From Betaproteobacteria bacterium (GTDB lineage: Bacteria; Pseudomonadota; Gammaproteobacteria; Burkholderiales; Casimicrobiaceae), in assembly GCA_027492485.1 (NCBI GenBank), contig JAPUER010000004.1, positions 1-64,000 of the forward strand: a stretch of DNA of 64,000 nucleotides, written 5' to 3'. Position numbers and translations under genes: made by a program. Under the pieces are notes generated by a model that did not search any database, was not told the origin of the DNA, and saw only the letters and a list, made by a program, of their open reading frames with translations. Positions 61,953 to 64,000 of this stretch are shown piece by piece. How positions within the stretch are numbered: the stretch's first letter is position 1; each line of letters begins with the position of its first letter.

Positions 61953-63644
61953 ATGACTCAACCACTTCTCTCCGTCAAGAATCTTCGCGTCAAGTTCCGT
62001 CTCGACAAGAAGAATTCGTTCGAGGCGCTCAAGGGCATTTCCTTCGATGTCATGCCCAACCAGACCGTCGCCCTGGTGGGCGAATCCGGCTCCGGTAAAT
62101 CGGTCTGCTCGCTGGCGATTCTCGGCTTGTTGCCGAAGGAGAATGCCACCGTCGATCGCGGCAGTGTGATCGAGTTCGAGGGCAGGAATCTGCTGACCTT
62201 CTCAAACGCCGAAATGCGGGCGCTGCGCGGCAGCAAGATTTCGATGATCTTTCAGGAGCCGATGAGCTCGCTGAACCCGGTGTTCACCGTCGGCTATCAG
62301 ATCGAGGAGGTACTGAAAGAGCACAAAGGGCTCGCCGGCAACGCGGCTCGCGAGCGCGCGATTGCGCTGTTGACCGAGGTCGGCATCCCGGAGCCGACGA
62401 TCAAGATCGACAGCTTTCCGCACCAGATGTCAGGCGGCCAGCAGCAGCGGGTGATGATCGCGATGGCGATCGCCTGCGAGCCGAAACTGCTGATTGCCGA
62501 TGAGCCGACCACGGCGCTCGACGTAACCATCCAGCAGCAGATCCTCGAGCTGATCGCTGAACTGCAGAAGAAACACGGCATGAGTGTGCTCTTCATCACG
62601 CATGACCTTGCGGTGGTGGGCGACATCGCCGACCACGTGGTGGTGATGCGCCACGGCGAAATCCGCGAGCAGGGGTCGGCGAAGGACGTGTTCGCCGCGC
62701 CGAAAGACGACTACACCCGTGCGCTGCTGGCCTGCCGTCCGGTGGTCGACTCGCGCCCCAAGCGGCTGCCGGTCATCGACGACTTCATGAGCGGGCGCGC
62801 ACACGAGATGAAACTCGACCAGCGTAGCCGCGGCGTCAGGGACAGCGATCCAGTGGTGCTGGAAGTAAAGGGGGTGTGCAAGGACTTTGTCTCGCGCGAG
62901 GGCTTCTTCGGCAAACGCGTGTTCCACGCGGTGAAGGACGTGTCCTTCAAGCTGCGCAAAGGCAAGACGCTTGGCCTGGTGGGTGAATCCGGTTCCGGCA
63001 AGACAACCGTCGGCCTCACCATCATGAAGCTGCATGAGGCGACCAAGGGCGAAGCCTGGTTCGACGGCAAGAACATCCTCGCGATGGGCGAGAAAGAGTT
63101 CCTGCCGTACAAAAAGCGCATCCAGATCATCTTCCAGAACCCTTACGCATCGCTCAACCCGCGCTTCACGGTGGGCCAGATCATCTGCGAGCCGATGGTG
63201 GTGCACGGCATTGGCAGCAACGCCGACGAGCGGGCGCAGATGGCGTTCGAGCTGCTGGCGAAGGTCGGCCTGCCCGAGATGAGCTTCTACAAGTATCCGC
63301 ACGAGTTCTCGGGCGGGCAGCGGCAGCGCATTGCCATTGCTCGCTGCCTGACCATGAAGCCGGACATCCTGATCTGCGACGAATCGGTCTCCGCGCTGGA
63401 CGTGTCGGTACAGGCGCAGGTGCTCAACCTGCTGCAGGACTTGCAGGACGAATTCGGTCTCTCCTACATCTTCATCTCGCACGACCTTGCCGTCGTCAAG
63501 TACATGAGCGACGAGGTGATGGTGATGAACAACGGTGAAGTGGTGGAGCAGGGCGATTCCGATGCCCTCTATTCCGCGCCGCAGCAGCCGTATACCCGCA
63601 AGCTGCTCGATTCGATCCCGAAGGGTTTGGGCGCGCACGGCTAG
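61953..63644 (+). CDS. Peptide-type ABC transporter, fused double ATP-binding protein (DppDF/YejF-like)
   Basis: A 563-residue protein with two complete ABC modules. Module 1 has Walker A GESGSGKS (about residues 43-50), the signature [14 protein letters not shown] (about 161-174) and [12 protein letters not shown]. Module 2 has Walker [10 protein letters not shown] (about 344-352), [14 protein letters not shown] and [12 protein letters not shown]. The arrangement matches YejF and GsiA-type fused ATPases in place of the separate DppD and DppF. It energises the two permeases encoded upstream. Its ribosome site seems to come from the end of the GIY-YIG element. Confidence 0.94.
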   Translation: MTQPLLSVKNLRVKFRLDKKNSFEALKGISFDVMPNQTVALVGESGSGKSVCSLAILGLLPKENATVDRGSVIEFEGRNLLTFSNAEMRALRGSKISMIFQEPMSSLNPVFTVGYQIEEVLKEHKGLAGNAARERAIALLTEVGIPEPTIKIDSFPHQMSGGQQQRVMIAMAIACEPKLLIADEPTTALDVTIQQQILELIAELQKKHGMSVLFITHDLAVVGDIADHVVVMRHGEIREQGSAKDVFAAPKDDYTRALLACRPVVDSRPKRLPVIDDFMSGRAHEMKLDQRSRGVRDSDPVVLEVKGVCKDFVSREGFFGKRVFHAVKDVSFKLRKGKTLGLVGESGSGKTTVGLTIMKLHEATKGEAWFDGKNILAMGEKEFLPYKKRIQIIFQNPYASLNPRFTVGQIICEPMVVHGIGSNADERAQMAFELLAKVGLPEMSFYKYPHEFSGGQRQRIAIARCLTMKPDILICDESVSALDVSVQAQVLNLLQDLQDEFGLSYIFISHDLAVVKYMSDEVMVMNNGEVVEQGDSDALYSAPQQPYTRKLLDSIPKGLGAHG

Positions 63645-64000
63645 CAGCCGCTCGATACTCGCCGCGACGCGCGGTCGCGCTTCCGGACAACTGGTCAGAC
63701 CGGGTGCGGCGGCGGTCGCTCGCGGTTGCGCCCTTCCGGTTACCGCCGGCCACCGTGCCGCGCACGTTCACTGAGCGGCGAACACTGTGGTGGCCTGCCT
63801 TACCCTGTTGTCGTACATCTTCTGCGCTGTTGTAGCGGTGCAACGTTCACATATCAGCTTGAGGCTGGATCGCCCATTCAGTATGGCCGAGGTGCACCAT
63901 TTTTTACAAAGTCGACTTTCATAAAAAATAGCGTCTATGCCTTGTTTATAAAGGCTTCAAGCAAATAGTTGTACGGGTTATCCACTGCCGGCAAGCGACG
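63645..64000. other. Right-edge intergenic stretch with AT-rich tract and DnaA-box-like site
   Basis: No gene is supported in these 356 bases. The first half is ordinary GC-rich DNA with a small hairpin (CGCGAC and GTCGCG near 63662-63678) and no T tract. From about 63895 the sequence becomes AT-rich for about 80 bases, contains an inverted repeat GCCTT-GTTTATA-AAGGC (63939-63955), and ends with TTATCCACT (63978-63986), one base from the DnaA box TTATCCACA. It may be a promoter region for a gene to the right or a replication-related site. Confidence 0.4.

Noticed and set aside
63662-63678. Hairpin after the double ATPase gene as a terminator.
   Set aside because: The stem is only 6 bp and no T run follows on either strand.

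Overview
This window is high-GC DNA with tightly packed genes from what is most likely a denitrifying betaproteobacterium of the Burkholderiales/Rhodocyclales type. The indications are a NarK-NarGHJI respiratory nitrate reductase with NirS, a Bug-family tricarboxylate-transporter binding protein, an MFS-PlsC fusion of about 634 residues, and an ECF sigma factor paired with a Ser/Thr kinase. No rRNA, tRNA or CRISPR array was seen. Gene calls rest on motifs and context read by eye. No database search was run.

1-21.7 kb is an anaerobic respiration island. It holds the tail of a first transporter (probably NarK1), NarK2, narGHJI, a parvulin-type isomerase, a beta carbonic anhydrase and a Crp/Fnr regulator of the DNR type with an FNR-like box (TTGAC-N4-ATCAA) in front of it. 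Convergent to these lies nirS with a small cytochrome c, closed by a perfect intrinsic terminator. Divergent from nirS come a TonB receptor, a nitronate monooxygenase-like protein, NnrS, an oxygen-independent B12-dependent ribonucleotide reductase and an overlapping hemerythrin gene. Together they cover nitrate uptake and reduction, nitrite reduction, NO handling and anaerobic DNA precursor synthesis.

21.9-41.2 kb is mixed housekeeping and accessory DNA: an omega-aminotransferase, a second TonB receptor, an SDR, a YihY protein, an oxyanion (tungstate/molybdate) ABC operon with two binding proteins, MFS-PlsC, aroC, adk, a LysR/NAD(P)H-binding/DoxX group and a sigma factor-kinase pair. REP-like inverted repeats and short palindromic tandem repeats sit in several gaps here.

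41.3-53.9 kb is a LysR-controlled catabolic operon: acyl-CoA synthetase, acyl-CoA dehydrogenase, CaiB CoA-transferase, aldehyde dehydrogenase, Bug binding protein, two alkylsulfatase-like metallo-hydrolases with altered metal sites, and a GMC alcohol dehydrogenase. The set fits stepwise oxidation of an alcohol released from a larger substrate to an acyl-CoA.

54-64 kb carries a CnoX-like thioredoxin, a GDP-mannose bifunctional enzyme, a DMT exporter and a peptide-type ABC transporter operon.

The most unusual feature is a pair of small GIY-YIG nuclease genes (34.2 kb and 61.6 kb). Each is bracketed by inverted copies of a REP-like repeat, with the right-hand repeat forming the 3' end of the reading frame. 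The second sits precisely between two genes of the ABC operon. They look like a compact class of mobile or repeat-maintaining element built on a GIY-YIG nuclease instead of a RAYT transposase.
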